A DNA stretch of 64,000 bases, taken from positions 1 to 64,000 of the forward strand of contig NZ_JAKIRP010000027.1 of NCBI RefSeq assembly GCF_021646545.1. Direction: 5' to 3'. The translations under genes were made by a program, and so were the position numbers. The notes under the pieces are model-generated. The model was given only the letters and a program-made list of their open reading frames with translations, searched no databases and was not told the origin of the DNA. Of this stretch, positions 8,301 through 16,147 are shown in pieces. This DNA comes from Chitinophaga filiformis (GTDB lineage: Bacteria; Bacteroidota; Bacteroidia; Chitinophagales; Chitinophagaceae). Positions within the stretch are counted from its first letter, which is position 1. Every line of letters begins with the position of its first letter.

Positions 8301-10328
8301 AATACCGGTACTGTATTCACTACTTCGTCCGTTACCCTGAACTGGAATGCTGCCGATGTGGACGCAGGATCTACTACCAGCAATTTTAAGGTGGCCAGTT
8401 ATGATGGCAGCACCTGGACAACTCCCACTACTGTCAGCCCGCTGGCCACTTCCATACAGGCAACAGGCCTGAGCAACATGAGCGTTGCTTTAGCGGTAGG
8501 TGAGCTCGTGTCAAATAACACCTGGACCGGCGCAGTAAGCACAAACTGGGCGCTGGCGGGCAACTGGTCTACCAACGCAGTGCCCACCAACACCATGAAT
8601 GTCATCATACCAACAGGTCTGGGAAATTATCCCACTGTCAGCTCTACTGCTACTACCGCCAATATCACCATACAAACCGGCGCCGCTGTTACAGTAAGCG
8701 CCGCAACACTACAGATCTACGGTACCATCAGCAACAGCGGGACATTCACTGCAACGAATGGTACGGTGGAATTGGCCGGCAGTACGGCGCAGACGATACC
8801 TGCCAGTACATTTGCCGGTAATACTATACTGAACCTTACTATCAATAATGCCAGTGGCGTAACACTTGCCGGTGCATTAGATGTGTCAGGCATACTGAGA
8901 GTTACAACGGGAACATTTGCGACGGGCAATAATCTGACCCTGCTTTCAACAGCAACACGCACAGCATTGATCGACGGCAGTGGCAGCGGGACAGTAACAG
9001 GCAATGTGACGATACAGCGTTACCGGCCTACAGGCTTTGGCTATGTCTATCTCAGTTCTCCGTTCCAGTCGGCAACCGTCAATGAGTTTTCTGATGATAT
9101 TGATCTCAGCGCTACCTTCCCTACTTTCTACCGTTATGTAGAGAACCGTACATCTTCAGGATGGACAGCGTATACTGCTACTTCCGGAGCACTCGCGCCA
9201 ATGGTGGGATATGCGGGTAATCTTGGTACGTCTACCTCACCGGTAACGATAGATATGACGGGAGTGGTAAATAACGGCACTATCGTCACCCCTGCCCTCA
9301 CAAACAACGATCAGCCGTATACGCTCGGCTTCAACCTGGTGGGCAACCCTTATCCATCTCCGGTAGATTGGGACGCTACCAGCGGATGGATACGCAACAA
9401 TGTGGATATAGCCGTCTATTACTTTAACGCAGGTACCATCAATCAATATACAGGTACCTACAGTTCCTACATCAACGGCGTTTCCAGCGATGGTATAGCC
9501 AGCAACATCATACCGGCTATGCAGGGTTTCTTCGTACACGTCACGAATGGCAGCTTCCCCGTATCAGGTTCCCTCACCGTCAACAACACCGCGAGAGTGA
9601 ATAACCTGACACCTGACTTCCATAGAGAAAGACCGCTGACAGAACCCCTGTTACGCCTGGGCGCCGGCTTTACTGATGAAGGATACCGTCCAGACATGGC
9701 CGTTATCTACTTTGGCAGCACCAGCACCAGGGATTTTGAGATAGAAACGGATGCCCTGAAACTACTGAATACAGATCCGACCGTTCCCAGTCTGTATGTA
9801 CTGGCAGGCAAGCAGCAGCTCTCCATAGCTGCATGGCCGGACAATATAGACAGCACAGAAAGCATTCCCCTCGGACTGACCACGGAACGGGATGGATATG
9901 TCAGCTTCAGCATGCCGGTTATGGAGCGCATACCTGCCGGATGGCATGTTTATCTCTATGATAAGGAAGCCGCCATCACCCATGATCTGCATAAGACAAC
10001 GCCTTACCGCCTGATGCTGCGTAAAGGCATTTATAACAACAGGTTCTTCCTTGTGTTTAAAGCTGATGATGATGTCATTAGCGGCAATACCGCCTCCTAT
10101 CATGCATTTTATACAGGTAATAACCTGTACGGGCAATTTGACAAGGTACCCGGTGAGAAATGCACTATTGCGGTCAGCAACATGGCCGGACAGGTCATGT
10201 TCCGGAAAGACTTTAAAGGCAACGGACGCTACCTGCTCGGATCCAACTACAGCAGTGGGGTGTATGTCGTCACATTCCAGTCGGATAAAGACCGGGTATC
10301 GAAGAAAGTGTTTATAAGCAATCAATGA
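2376..10328 (+). CDS. Giant repetitive surface adhesin with T9SS sorting domain
   Basis: 2650 residues. A signal peptide (residues 1-28, ending LWAQ) is followed by a very long Gly/Thr/Ser/Asn-rich beta-repeat region with recurring NNGTFT, GTxTFN and AGSFT units, the look of a beta-helical adhesin. Three WxGxVSxxWxxAxNW modules start near residues 30, 922 and 2048 and divide the protein into blocks. The last ~75 residues match a type A T9SS C-terminal domain, with NMAGQV, SSGVYVVTF and KKVFISNQ. The expected route is Sec export, then T9SS passage and anchoring at the outer membrane. It starts 57 nt after the chaperone gene and ends 7 nt before the second DUF4402 gene, inside one probable operon. 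The ligand is unknown. Confidence 0.85.
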   Translation: MNTDRQFIRVCFTLLIFLSSLPVSLWAQTSWKGTVSTAWNDAANWTAGVPTSTIDAVIGDASFTGSFQPTVNATGSCNALTLVMSAQNPVLTVSKSLTVAGILTINSGCTISQRGVALTVKGNWVNNGTYTITQNNAKVIMGGTSQTIGGTTATAFRRLTIASGAVVTLNANISVTSLFTVNGTFIPSESTNPIVSGAGNTSVDATGILHVNATTFAGNYTLSGTYTFLAGSTVDYSATLANQTIRHDLTYSTLRISGALVKTLAGNLNALNSTTSTAGRIDVTAATLDLSTFTANRGTTEAGGAITIANGATLRIGGTNTFPTNYGTHSLSLTSTVEYNGLDQTVSAETYGNLTLTGSSGAVVKTMPATAFTIAGTLTSTLGSATSVSYTAASNILISGGVNIGASTTFNGGSFTHEITGNWVNNGTFTGATSTINFGGPGSSISGTGTHNFNNMGFLATNVTAAATSSLTVSGNMSTSGPGTFNHLAGGTLTMTGTSKTITGAGFIFDNLTISGSVSVSTSIIVTGNFAVGGTFNGLGGTLTMQGTSKTISGAGSISFGTLIISGTVSTAVSFSAINTSLDVSGSLTATAGTVTFTGTSTLNGTANLFNVTLNGTSLQLSANSVLGIAGTFTVISGTLNVTSTPPNTVNFNGTGAQTINALTYDRLLLSGGGTKTAAGAITTSYFTVSGGTTFAAGSFTHQVQDDFVNNGTFTAGSSTISFTGSHASTITGTTTFNILTLNKTATTTHVDINNNIQVGTINMTSGTMNTGSNILTMTVDRTGNGVILGNVRRNHAFILGVAYAFESPNTSIAFSVAVPLTSSITVSAIVAPVSDFPQGSAINREYTISGVSTLGFSTLRLHYEDAELNGSNESTMALWFNSGSSWSSSGKTTNSTTSNYVELNGQTTVNGRWTISDNASVVRWNGTVSGDWFTAANWTTIAGSPSLPPGVNDIVEIGTAAFTNQPVINNTANVKAIRFGSTQAGTLTLTTGGSLTTQGNISGAWSANATHTINAADQTLTVNGDLVLSDGTSGHAINLNAGTGTITVVGSLTESGGANVTFTGATTLNVGNDYSYTGGTFTAGSSTVIYNGTVTQTVAGLTYNHLQVNKSAGTAVTHDAATVAGNLSITTGAMTLEAAMTVSGNVNISSGATLNSDAITLTTGGNWNNSGTFTASGGTVVLNGSGTQTVSATTFNNLTIAKTAGTASLTGNCPVNGNLTITSGTMDLSTFSASRSSAGGTFTLSGSAALFAGGANNFPSGFTVYTVSTTSTVNYNGTVAQTVAGIPYGHLTCTNGGTKTLAATCTVNGDLTIGSGATFNGASFTINLYGNWSNSGTFTPASSTVTLNGASKTITGTTTFNRLTVYGSYAVSGSDITYNGLLTIATGGSYDGGSGNATVNGDLTNNGSLVSNGVTTFTGTAVQTIRFVNAVVSNSSGVINFNGTVPPVLNSTSTPTYATLNVNNTGGVTASVGWRVFIAFNIGSGATFNGGVSTHTIFGSFTNNGTVTSSGTMNFTPTAAQTIKLTGTGFTSTGTVTFGGTGAISVTGTPTALNEVIISNTAGVTPGANWSINGDFSIANNAIFNAGSFTYTIGDDLESSGTLNGGTSTFTMTSADGTLAGTPNTTFYDLTMTGTIAALSDYRVSHNFTNNGTYDGTIGTLIMTGSQPSVITSSAASFALSQVTNLKDAGVTTSLAKAITAVDDITITTGIFDAAGFAITHSGASSLTIEDNAKLILKGTQTLPTFTTYTLDTLSTVEYAGSTQAVSSATTYGNLVISTTGSKTASAVLKMLNDFTLTNGTFVQGSFTDTIGGNWTMSSGTYTNTGATVYFNGTGTQTISSTGAFNNLTVNKTAGIVALGTNITVSGVLNFVLNKIRTGATFAVILPSTGSLTGASQGTGWVSGRLQKAVATGTNVTRTYEVGDDQYYTPATVTMASVTTAGNLLTGVTAGDHPNINTSALSATSTVNRYWSFTNTGTVFTTSSVTLNWNAADVDAGSTTSNFKVASYDGSTWTTPTTVSPLATSIQATGLSNMSVALAVGELVSNNTWTGAVSTNWALAGNWSTNAVPTNTMNVIIPTGLGNYPTVSSTATTANITIQTGAAVTVSAATLQIYGTISNSGTFTATNGTVELAGSTAQTIPASTFAGNTILNLTINNASGVTLAGALDVSGILRVTTGTFATGNNLTLLSTATRTALIDGSGSGTVTGNVTIQRYRPTGFGYVYLSSPFQSATVNEFSDDIDLSATFPTFYRYVENRTSSGWTAYTATSGALAPMVGYAGNLGTSTSPVTIDMTGVVNNGTIVTPALTNNDQPYTLGFNLVGNPYPSPVDWDATSGWIRNNVDIAVYYFNAGTINQYTGTYSSYINGVSSDGIASNIIPAMQGFFVHVTNGSFPVSGSLTVNNTARVNNLTPDFHRERPLTEPLLRLGAGFTDEGYRPDMAVIYFGSTSTRDFEIETDALKLLNTDPTVPSLYVLAGKQQLSIAAWPDNIDSTESIPLGLTTERDGYVSFSMPVMERIPAGWHVYLYDKEAAITHDLHKTTPYRLMLRKGIYNNRFFLVFKADDDVISGNTASYHAFYTGNNLYGQFDKVPGEKCTIAVSNMAGQVMFRKDFKGNGRYLLGSNYSSGVYVVTFQSDKDRVSKKVFISNQ

Positions 10329-10335
10329 TCATTAC

Positions 10336-10851
10336 ATGCGACCAGCACTGTTAAAATACTACCTCCTTTGCATCGGCCTGCTGGTCGTGCTACTCCATGC
10401 CCCATCACCAGTGAAAGGGCAAGAGCCCCCGCCCCGGCCTATATCGGTATATGTAAATCCTGCGCAGGGACTCATCTTTGGCGCCTTTTTCCAGGGAGCT
10501 ACAGGCGGTACGGTAACGGTTTTCCCCGATGGTTCGCGCTCCGTTACGGGAAGTATTGTACAGGCCAACCTCGGATTTCCTTTCTCTCCGGCCATTTTCG
10601 AAGTAGATGCAAATCCGGGTACCCTGATCCAGATCCTGAACGGGCCCGATGTAACACTGACTGGTAGTAACGGAGGAACCTTGTCGCTGCACATCGGTTC
10701 TTCCAGTACCGGAAGTCCCTTCGTTGCTACCGCCACCTCTCCCGCCAGGACACTGGTACGCATTGGCGGCACACTCACTGTAGGACCGCCTCTGGCCAAT
10801 CCTTCGGGAAGCTATAGTGGTCTATTCTCAGTCACGTTCATCCAGGAATAA
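10336..10851 (+). CDS. Second DUF4402 secreted protein
   Basis: 171 residues with a signal peptide of about 28 residues ending VKGQ. The DUF4402 signature is visible in LIFGAFFQG followed by GGTVTVFPDGSRSVTGSI, which parallels the first family member at 886. The C-terminus ends in an alternating hydrophobic strand (SGLFSVTFIQE). It lies 7 nt after the adhesin gene and 6 nt before the usher gene, so it is almost certainly co-transcribed and probably translationally coupled. I infer a secreted subunit handled by the chaperone and usher; having two different family members suggests a major subunit and a tip or adaptor. Confidence 0.8.
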   Translation: MRPALLKYYLLCIGLLVVLLHAPSPVKGQEPPPRPISVYVNPAQGLIFGAFFQGATGGTVTVFPDGSRSVTGSIVQANLGFPFSPAIFEVDANPGTLIQILNGPDVTLTGSNGGTLSLHIGSSSTGSPFVATATSPARTLVRIGGTLTVGPPLANPSGSYSGLFSVTFIQE

Positions 10852-10857
10852 CAACTG

Positions 10858-13506
10858 ATGACAGGCAGTACTATACATATCGCTCCTCTCCTCCGGCACT
10901 GCTGCAAACTAGTGTGTATCTTACTATTGGCCTGCTGCATCAGTCCTGTCTTCGCAAAAGACGGAGATAAGGATGGCGACAACGATGAAGATCCGAAATT
11001 TGACGAGACCTCTATCCTCGTCGTACTGCAGGGTCTGGGAGGCACAGAAATACCTGCGGTGGTAAAAGACGAAACAGCCTATCTGTCTATCACAGATGTA
11101 TTTAACTTCCTGAAGATACGGAACAACCTGTCGGAGAGTATGGATACTCTTAGTGGCTTCTATATCAGTCAGGATGCGATTTTCCTGATCGATAAGAAGA
11201 ATAACAGGATACGTTTCCGCGATAAGGTATTCAACCTTGGACCGGAAGATCTGGTGAAGATGGAAACAGGATTGTACCTCCGTACAGATTATTTCAATAA
11301 GGTATTTGATCTGAGTTGTCAGTTCAATTTCCGGAGCTTGTCAGTGAATGTGATATCTAAAGCAGAACTACCTGCCATCAGGGAGATGCGGCAACAGGTC
11401 ATTTACCGTAACCTGAATAAGCTCAAGGGAAATATAGCAGCAGATACTACGATAGGAAGAAGTAAGCAGCTGTTTAAATTCGGGATGGCCAATTGGTCAG
11501 TCGTATCTACCCAACGCCTGCAGAATGTCAGCGACACCTGGTTCAACCTCATGATGGGCGGAACACTGGCCGGTGGAGAAGCCACGGTATCACTGAACTA
11601 CAACAACTTCGCAAAGCAACAGCTATCAGCTACGCATCCGGATAGTAATATTGTCCGCCCCTTCGACCAGCGGCAGCAATATTACCGTCTACGCTTCGTA
11701 AACAACGACAGGCCATGGCTGCGGCAGATCATTGCAGGAAAGATATTTACACCCACGATTGCATCCCTCTTCGCTCCGATAGTAGGCGTACAGATCACCA
11801 ATACACCGACTACACATCGCCGCGCTTACGGCACTTACACACTAAGTAACTTCACTGACCCCGGCTGGACGGTGGAACTGTATATCAACAATGCACTGGT
11901 GGACTATACGGTGGCAGATGCGGCAGGCTTTTATACGTTCCAGGTACCGCTGATGTATGGCAATTCCCAGATCAGGCTACGGTTCTATGGTCCGTGGGGA
12001 GAAGAACGATTCCAGGAAGAAAGCATCAACATTCCCTTTAACTTCCTGCCGGCCGGGGAATTTGAATATACTGCCAGTGCCGGCGTAGCGGAAGATACTG
12101 CACATAGTAAACTGGGAAGGGTCCAGGTCAACTACGGCCTTTCCGGCAAGCTCACTGTTGGCGCCGGGCTGGAGTATCTGTCCTCCATCCGCGGAGCCAA
12201 TACATTGCCGTTTGTGACTACTTCGATGCGTCTTGTATCGAACCTGTTGTTTTCCGGTGAGTATACATACGGCGTCAGGGCAAGAGGGATCCTTAGCTAT
12301 CGGACGCGTACAAACTTCCAGGCAGAACTGAATTATACGAGGTATAGAAGAGACCAGAAAGCCATTATCTACAACTGGCTCGAAGAGCGCAAGGCGATTA
12401 TATCAAAGCCGTTCTTCAGAAAGAATTTTTCGCTGTTCGCAAGACTTACCGTTGATCAGATTATTTTACCCGGTTCCTACTATACCACCACAGAATGGCT
12501 GTTGTCAGGTTCTCTCTATAAAGTCGGCACGAGCCTTTCCACCTACGCCATTTTTATAAAGGACGAAAATCCTTTCGTATACAGTAATCTGGCACTCACA
12601 TTCCCCATCCCTGGCAGGATCATGCTGACCCCGCAAGCGCAGTATGAATATAACAGCAACCGCTTTATAGCAGTACGCTGCGAGGCAGGAAAGTACCTGT
12701 TTAAAAACGGCTATCTGAATGTTTCTTATGAGAAGAACTACAGGACGGGCATTACAAACTATGGCATCGGATTGCGGTATGACTTTTCATTCGCACAGAT
12801 CGGCTTCTCCGTTTGGAGGAATAACAATGTCACTACTCTGGTGGAATCTGCCCGCGGCAGTGTGATCCATGATGGGAAGGCAGGATATACCGGGGTTGAC
12901 AACCGCAGCAGCGTCGGTTCCGGTGGCGTTGCATTTGTACCATTCCTCGACATCAACAACAACGAACGTTATGATGCTGGAGAGCCCCGTGTTGACGGAT
13001 TACAGCTGAAACATAATGGAGGAAGACTGATCCGTAGTCTGCGGGACACCAGCATTGCTATTCTTGACCTGGAACCGTATGCGCCTTACCTGTTTGAGCT
13101 GGAGCCAACGGGTTTTGAAAGCGTGTCATGGCGGATCCGGAAACCTGCCATCCGGGTGATCATTGAGCCTAACCAGCTGCACAGAATTGATGTACCCGTC
13201 GCTGTTCAGGGAGAGGTATCAGGTGTTGTATACCTGAAAGAAGATACCGTGCTGAAGGAACAGGCCGGCATCAAGATCTGCATATACCGGTCAGACAGTA
13301 CACTGGTAAAATGTATCCTCACAGAAACTGATGGATACTTTAACTACATGGGACTTCCTCCGGGCGACTATGTGATCCAGCCTGACCCTGCACAGTTGAA
13401 GAAGTTGAAATTAAAAACACTACAGCCGGCATATAACCTGCATATCAGCAGCAGGAAGGAGGGCGATGTGATCGATGATATTGAATTCATTTTGGAGAGA
13501 AAGTGA
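10858..13506 (+). CDS. Usher-like outer membrane protein (FimD/TcfC type)
   Basis: 882 residues with a signal peptide (about 1-34, ending PVFA) and then an Asp-rich linker. An N-terminal periplasmic domain spans about residues 45-190. A plug-like beta-sandwich follows at about 320-400, with VELYINNALVDY and an aromatic PLMYGNSQIRLRFYGPWGEE stretch, as in usher plugs. A long run of amphipathic strands (YGLSGKLTVGAGLEYL onward) reads as the barrel. A C-terminal Ig/carboxypeptidase-regulatory-like part begins at FLDINNNERYDAGEP. Ushers secrete and assemble chaperone-bound subunits. It is the last gene of the DUF4402/chaperone/adhesin operon. It is divergent from proteobacterial FimD, so it is named as usher-like. 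Confidence 0.72.
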   Translation: MTGSTIHIAPLLRHCCKLVCILLLACCISPVFAKDGDKDGDNDEDPKFDETSILVVLQGLGGTEIPAVVKDETAYLSITDVFNFLKIRNNLSESMDTLSGFYISQDAIFLIDKKNNRIRFRDKVFNLGPEDLVKMETGLYLRTDYFNKVFDLSCQFNFRSLSVNVISKAELPAIREMRQQVIYRNLNKLKGNIAADTTIGRSKQLFKFGMANWSVVSTQRLQNVSDTWFNLMMGGTLAGGEATVSLNYNNFAKQQLSATHPDSNIVRPFDQRQQYYRLRFVNNDRPWLRQIIAGKIFTPTIASLFAPIVGVQITNTPTTHRRAYGTYTLSNFTDPGWTVELYINNALVDYTVADAAGFYTFQVPLMYGNSQIRLRFYGPWGEERFQEESINIPFNFLPAGEFEYTASAGVAEDTAHSKLGRVQVNYGLSGKLTVGAGLEYLSSIRGANTLPFVTTSMRLVSNLLFSGEYTYGVRARGILSYRTRTNFQAELNYTRYRRDQKAIIYNWLEERKAIISKPFFRKNFSLFARLTVDQIILPGSYYTTTEWLLSGSLYKVGTSLSTYAIFIKDENPFVYSNLALTFPIPGRIMLTPQAQYEYNSNRFIAVRCEAGKYLFKNGYLNVSYEKNYRTGITNYGIGLRYDFSFAQIGFSVWRNNNVTTLVESARGSVIHDGKAGYTGVDNRSSVGSGGVAFVPFLDINNNERYDAGEPRVDGLQLKHNGGRLIRSLRDTSIAILDLEPYAPYLFELEPTGFESVSWRIRKPAIRVIIEPNQLHRIDVPVAVQGEVSGVVYLKEDTVLKEQAGIKICIYRSDSTLVKCILTETDGYFNYMGLPPGDYVIQPDPAQLKKLKLKTLQPAYNLHISSRKEGDVIDDIEFILERK

Positions 13507-13596
13507 CCATTACGCTGAGTAAGCGCTTTAATGTATAACACAGGTGCTTTACCAGAAACGGCAGCACGCCGGAAGTATATGCTGTAGAGGTATACG

Positions 13597-13908
13597 CTAG
13601 TCCATATGGAAGATCTGTATCAGCGGTGTTGTCACAGGTGAATGATCTTCATTCGTATCCATGATATCAGCCATATAAGCCCACCAGCGTTGCACGATAG
13701 GCAGCTTTCCCAGGTCCTGGGATGACTGTTCGCCGTCCTGTTGCTGCACTGCAAACAGGATATTTGTTTCCTCATCCAGGAAGATGGTATAATCGCTCAC
13801 GCCATTATCCTTCAACAGCTGTTTCAGCTCCGGCCAGATCTCATCGTGGCGTTTACGGTATTCTTCTTTACAGCCCGGTTTCAGGCGCATTTTAAAAGCG
13901 GTCTTCAT
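13597..13908 (-). CDS. rhaM: L-rhamnose mutarotase
   Basis: 103 residues, the normal length for RhaM (YiiL). It shows the N-terminal FKMRLKPGCKEEYRKRHDEIWPEL motif region with the catalytic-site His, then the YTIFLDEE strand and the QRWWAYMADIMDTN signature near the C-terminus. It interconverts the alpha and beta anomers of L-rhamnose in the cytoplasm so that the isomerase receives its preferred form. It is the last gene of the rhamnose operon, 15 nt after lutC. Identification is firm. Confidence 0.95.
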   Translation of the reverse strand: MKTAFKMRLKPGCKEEYRKRHDEIWPELKQLLKDNGVSDYTIFLDEETNILFAVQQQDGEQSSQDLGKLPIVQRWWAYMADIMDTNEDHSPVTTPLIQIFHMD

Positions 13909-13923
13909 AACGGGAATATAAGT

Positions 13924-14520
13924 TTAGGACTTAGGAGTATAGAGAAAGACTGTCAGGCTTTTAGCGCCGTGCGCACCCAGTACCAATGACTGCTCAATAT
14001 CCGCCGTTTTGGACGGCCCGGCAATGAAAACACCAAATCCGCCACCCGGGTGGGCGATACGTTCCTCGTACGCATCATGCATAGTAGATACGATATCCTG
14101 TGAGGAAACCACAATAGCAAGATGCTGGGTAATGAAGGGTAACACTCGTTCCTTTATTTCAAGATCTGTGATCCATATAGCGCCATTCTCCGCTACACCA
14201 AATTGTCCGGGGATAATAGCCAGGTCAACATCTTCCAACTGGCGGCCGCCGTCACCGGCTTCCCATTCGGTTATTGCGCCGGGCAGGTATTGTTCCTGCA
14301 GGGAAATGATCTTCCGTGCATCCGGTTGATGTTCCGCAACGAGCGCTTTTATTTCTGTATATGAGCTGATCTCGAAAACCTGTCCGCCGAGTGTTTCTAT
14401 TACTTTCCTGAAAGCTGCAGCATCGCCGGGACCTGTACGCCTGAAAACGTTCAGATCAGGTAATGCCTGCTGTTCCGGTTGATTCTTTTTTATGGCGGCG
14501 AGAATACTTTCGCGGGACAT
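13924..14520 (-). CDS. lutC: LutC/YkgG-type lactate utilization protein
   Basis: 199 residues when started at the ATG at 14520 (MSRESILAAIKKN). The longer open frame upstream runs through a REP-like repeat and is not expected to be coding. It is an LUD-domain protein: the central DVDLAIIPGQFGVAENGAIWI and the C-terminal HPGGGFGVFIAGPSKTADIEQ motif are typical. LutC works with LutA and LutB in the iron-sulfur L-lactate dehydrogenase complex that makes pyruvate. It lies downstream of lutB and upstream of rhaM. In a rhamnose operon its likely substrate is the L-lactate made by the aldolase/dehydrogenase at 19772. Confidence 0.9.
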   Translation of the reverse strand: MSRESILAAIKKNQPEQQALPDLNVFRRTGPGDAAAFRKVIETLGGQVFEISSYTEIKALVAEHQPDARKIISLQEQYLPGAITEWEAGDGGRQLEDVDLAIIPGQFGVAENGAIWITDLEIKERVLPFITQHLAIVVSSQDIVSTMHDAYEERIAHPGGGFGVFIAGPSKTADIEQSLVLGAHGAKSLTVFLYTPKS

Positions 14521-14582
14521 ATACGTTGGTTTGATATTGTTGAAACAACATGGTTTAACATGCTGCTGAAAATGTTGGTATT

Positions 14583-14660
14583 GTTGAACCGTTGTTATTG
14601 CCGACCCGGGGTTATCACCCCGGGCTACAAACACACAACTCCTAACGGAGTTGACCGGAA
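14583..14660. repeat. REP-like element between lutB and lutC
   Basis: The stretch contains CCCGGGGTTATCACCCCGGG (14605-14624), a hairpin with a 4-8 bp GC stem, followed by CTACAAACACA and then AACTCCTAACGGAGTT (14638-14653), a second small hairpin. This hairpin-CTACAAACAC-hairpin order is typical of REP-type sequences mobilised by TnpA-REP/IS200-like enzymes in several phyla; that link is from memory of the family. A degenerate relative lies in the lutA-lutB gap at 16065-16130. Confidence 0.55.
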
Positions 14661-14676
14661 GTTGTTGTTAGTATTG

Positions 14677-16053
14677 TTATTGCTTTCTGTTCTTCCTGTA
14701 CCAGTCAGCAAATGACTCTTTGGGCGGCGCCGGCATTTCACGTTGTTTGAACCATGGGTTCAGACCATTGTTCACAACAGCAGGGAATGTTCTCATCACC
14801 CAACGGCCCACACCTCCGGCGGTTTTAAACAAACCCGGTTTGGATAAAACAATATTCATGGCGTGCATGCCAGCAGCTTTAGTCTTCTTCGTATGTCCTT
14901 CCTGTGTAATAACCTGTCTCCATTTATAGAGCTGCTGGTGGATATCAATCTTCACCGGACATACATTCGAGCATGAACCACACAGGGTAGAAGCAAACGG
15001 CAGGTCTGCATACTCCTTCATATCGAGGTTGGGCGCTAAGATGGCGCCGATCGGACCGGCGATAGCGTTATGATAACTATGTCCACCACTACGACGGTAT
15101 ACCGGACAGGTATTCATACAGGCTCCGCACCGGATGCATTTCAGTGAATTACGGAAATCCTCGCGCCCCAACTGACGGCTACGACCGTTATCAACCAGCA
15201 CAATATGCAGCTGCTGTCCTTTCTTAGGTGCACGGAAATGACTGCTGTAAGTGGTAATAGGCTGTCCCGTAGCACTTCTGGCCAGCAAGCGAAGGAACAC
15301 ACCTAAATGTTTCCTCTGAGGAATGATCTTTTCAATACCCATACAGGCAATGTGTACATCTGCCAGGTGAGCGCCCATATCAGCGTTTCCCTCATTTGTA
15401 CAAACCACCATCTCTCCTGTCTCTGCCACGGCGAAATTTACACCTGTGATGGCTACCCGTGACTGAATAAATTCTGCCCTCAGGTGCTGGCGGGCGGCAG
15501 CAGTCAGGAACTTGGGATCTGCATTACCTGCAGGCGTGCCCAGGTGCTCATGAAACAAGTCGCCTATCTCCTCTTTCTTTTTATGAATGCAGGGTAACAC
15601 GATATGACTTGGCGGCTCTTTCGCCAGCTGTACGATACGTTCACCCAGATCAGTATCGATCACTTCAATTCCATGTTCAGCGAGGTATGGATTCAGATGG
15701 CACTCTTCTGTGAGCATAGATTTACTCTTCACCATCCGTTTTACGCCCTGCTCCTGCAAGAGTTGCAGCACGATCTTATTGTGCTCTGCGGCATCAGCTG
15801 CCCAGTGTACCACCGCGCCATTAGCCTGTGCATTCTTTTCGAATTCAAGCAGGTAATCGTGCAGGTTGCCCAGCACATTATGTTTGATGCGTGAAGCAGC
15901 TTCTCTCAGATCTTCCCATTCGGGAATGGTCCAGGCCATTTTATCCCTCTTCTGACGAACCCACCAGAGTGTCTCATCATGCCAGTTCACACGGGGCTCA
16001 TTGGCGTTAAATTCTTCCGCGAGCAGTGAATGTTCTTTATGTTGATGTTCCAT
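14677..16053 (-). CDS. lutB: LutB-type iron-sulfur lactate oxidation protein
   Basis: 458 residues, close to family length. An N-terminal LUD domain (about 70-300) includes the TGVNFAVAETGEMVVCTNEGN region. Two 4Fe-4S motifs follow: CIRCGACMNTCPVYR at about 308-322 and CGSCSNVCPVKID at about 358-370. A C-terminal LutB domain ends the protein. It transfers electrons during L-lactate oxidation in complex with LutA and LutC. It is transcribed with the rhamnose genes on the minus strand; the gaps on both sides (156 nt to lutC, 94 nt to lutA) hold REP-like hairpins that could affect relative mRNA levels. Confidence 0.93.
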   Translation of the reverse strand: MEHQHKEHSLLAEEFNANEPRVNWHDETLWWVRQKRDKMAWTIPEWEDLREAASRIKHNVLGNLHDYLLEFEKNAQANGAVVHWAADAAEHNKIVLQLLQEQGVKRMVKSKSMLTEECHLNPYLAEHGIEVIDTDLGERIVQLAKEPPSHIVLPCIHKKKEEIGDLFHEHLGTPAGNADPKFLTAAARQHLRAEFIQSRVAITGVNFAVAETGEMVVCTNEGNADMGAHLADVHIACMGIEKIIPQRKHLGVFLRLLARSATGQPITTYSSHFRAPKKGQQLHIVLVDNGRSRQLGREDFRNSLKCIRCGACMNTCPVYRRSGGHSYHNAIAGPIGAILAPNLDMKEYADLPFASTLCGSCSNVCPVKIDIHQQLYKWRQVITQEGHTKKTKAAGMHAMNIVLSKPGLFKTAGGVGRWVMRTFPAVVNNGLNPWFKQREMPAPPKESFADWYRKNRKQ

Positions 16054-16064
16054 ACCTTAAAAAT

Positions 16065-16130
16065 TGAACCAGGCGATCCCTGGGCTATCGCCGCTACAAA
16101 CACAGAGGCTCCGTCAGTAGCCTATCGGGC
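16065..16130. repeat. Degenerate REP-like element between lutA and lutB
   Basis: The gap contains GATCCCTGGGCTATCG, then GCTACAAACACAGA and GGCTCCGTC. The GCTACAAACACA core and flanking GC-rich half-hairpins match the arrangement at 14583-14660, but the stems are decayed. It is read as an old copy of the same repeat class. Confidence 0.4.
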
Positions 16131-16147
16131 ATTTTGCTATGACCTTC

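Noticed and set aside
14521..14634. N-terminal extension of lutC
   Set aside because: It translates the REP-like repeat (14583-14660) and ends in an ATG that begins a normal LutC N-terminus.
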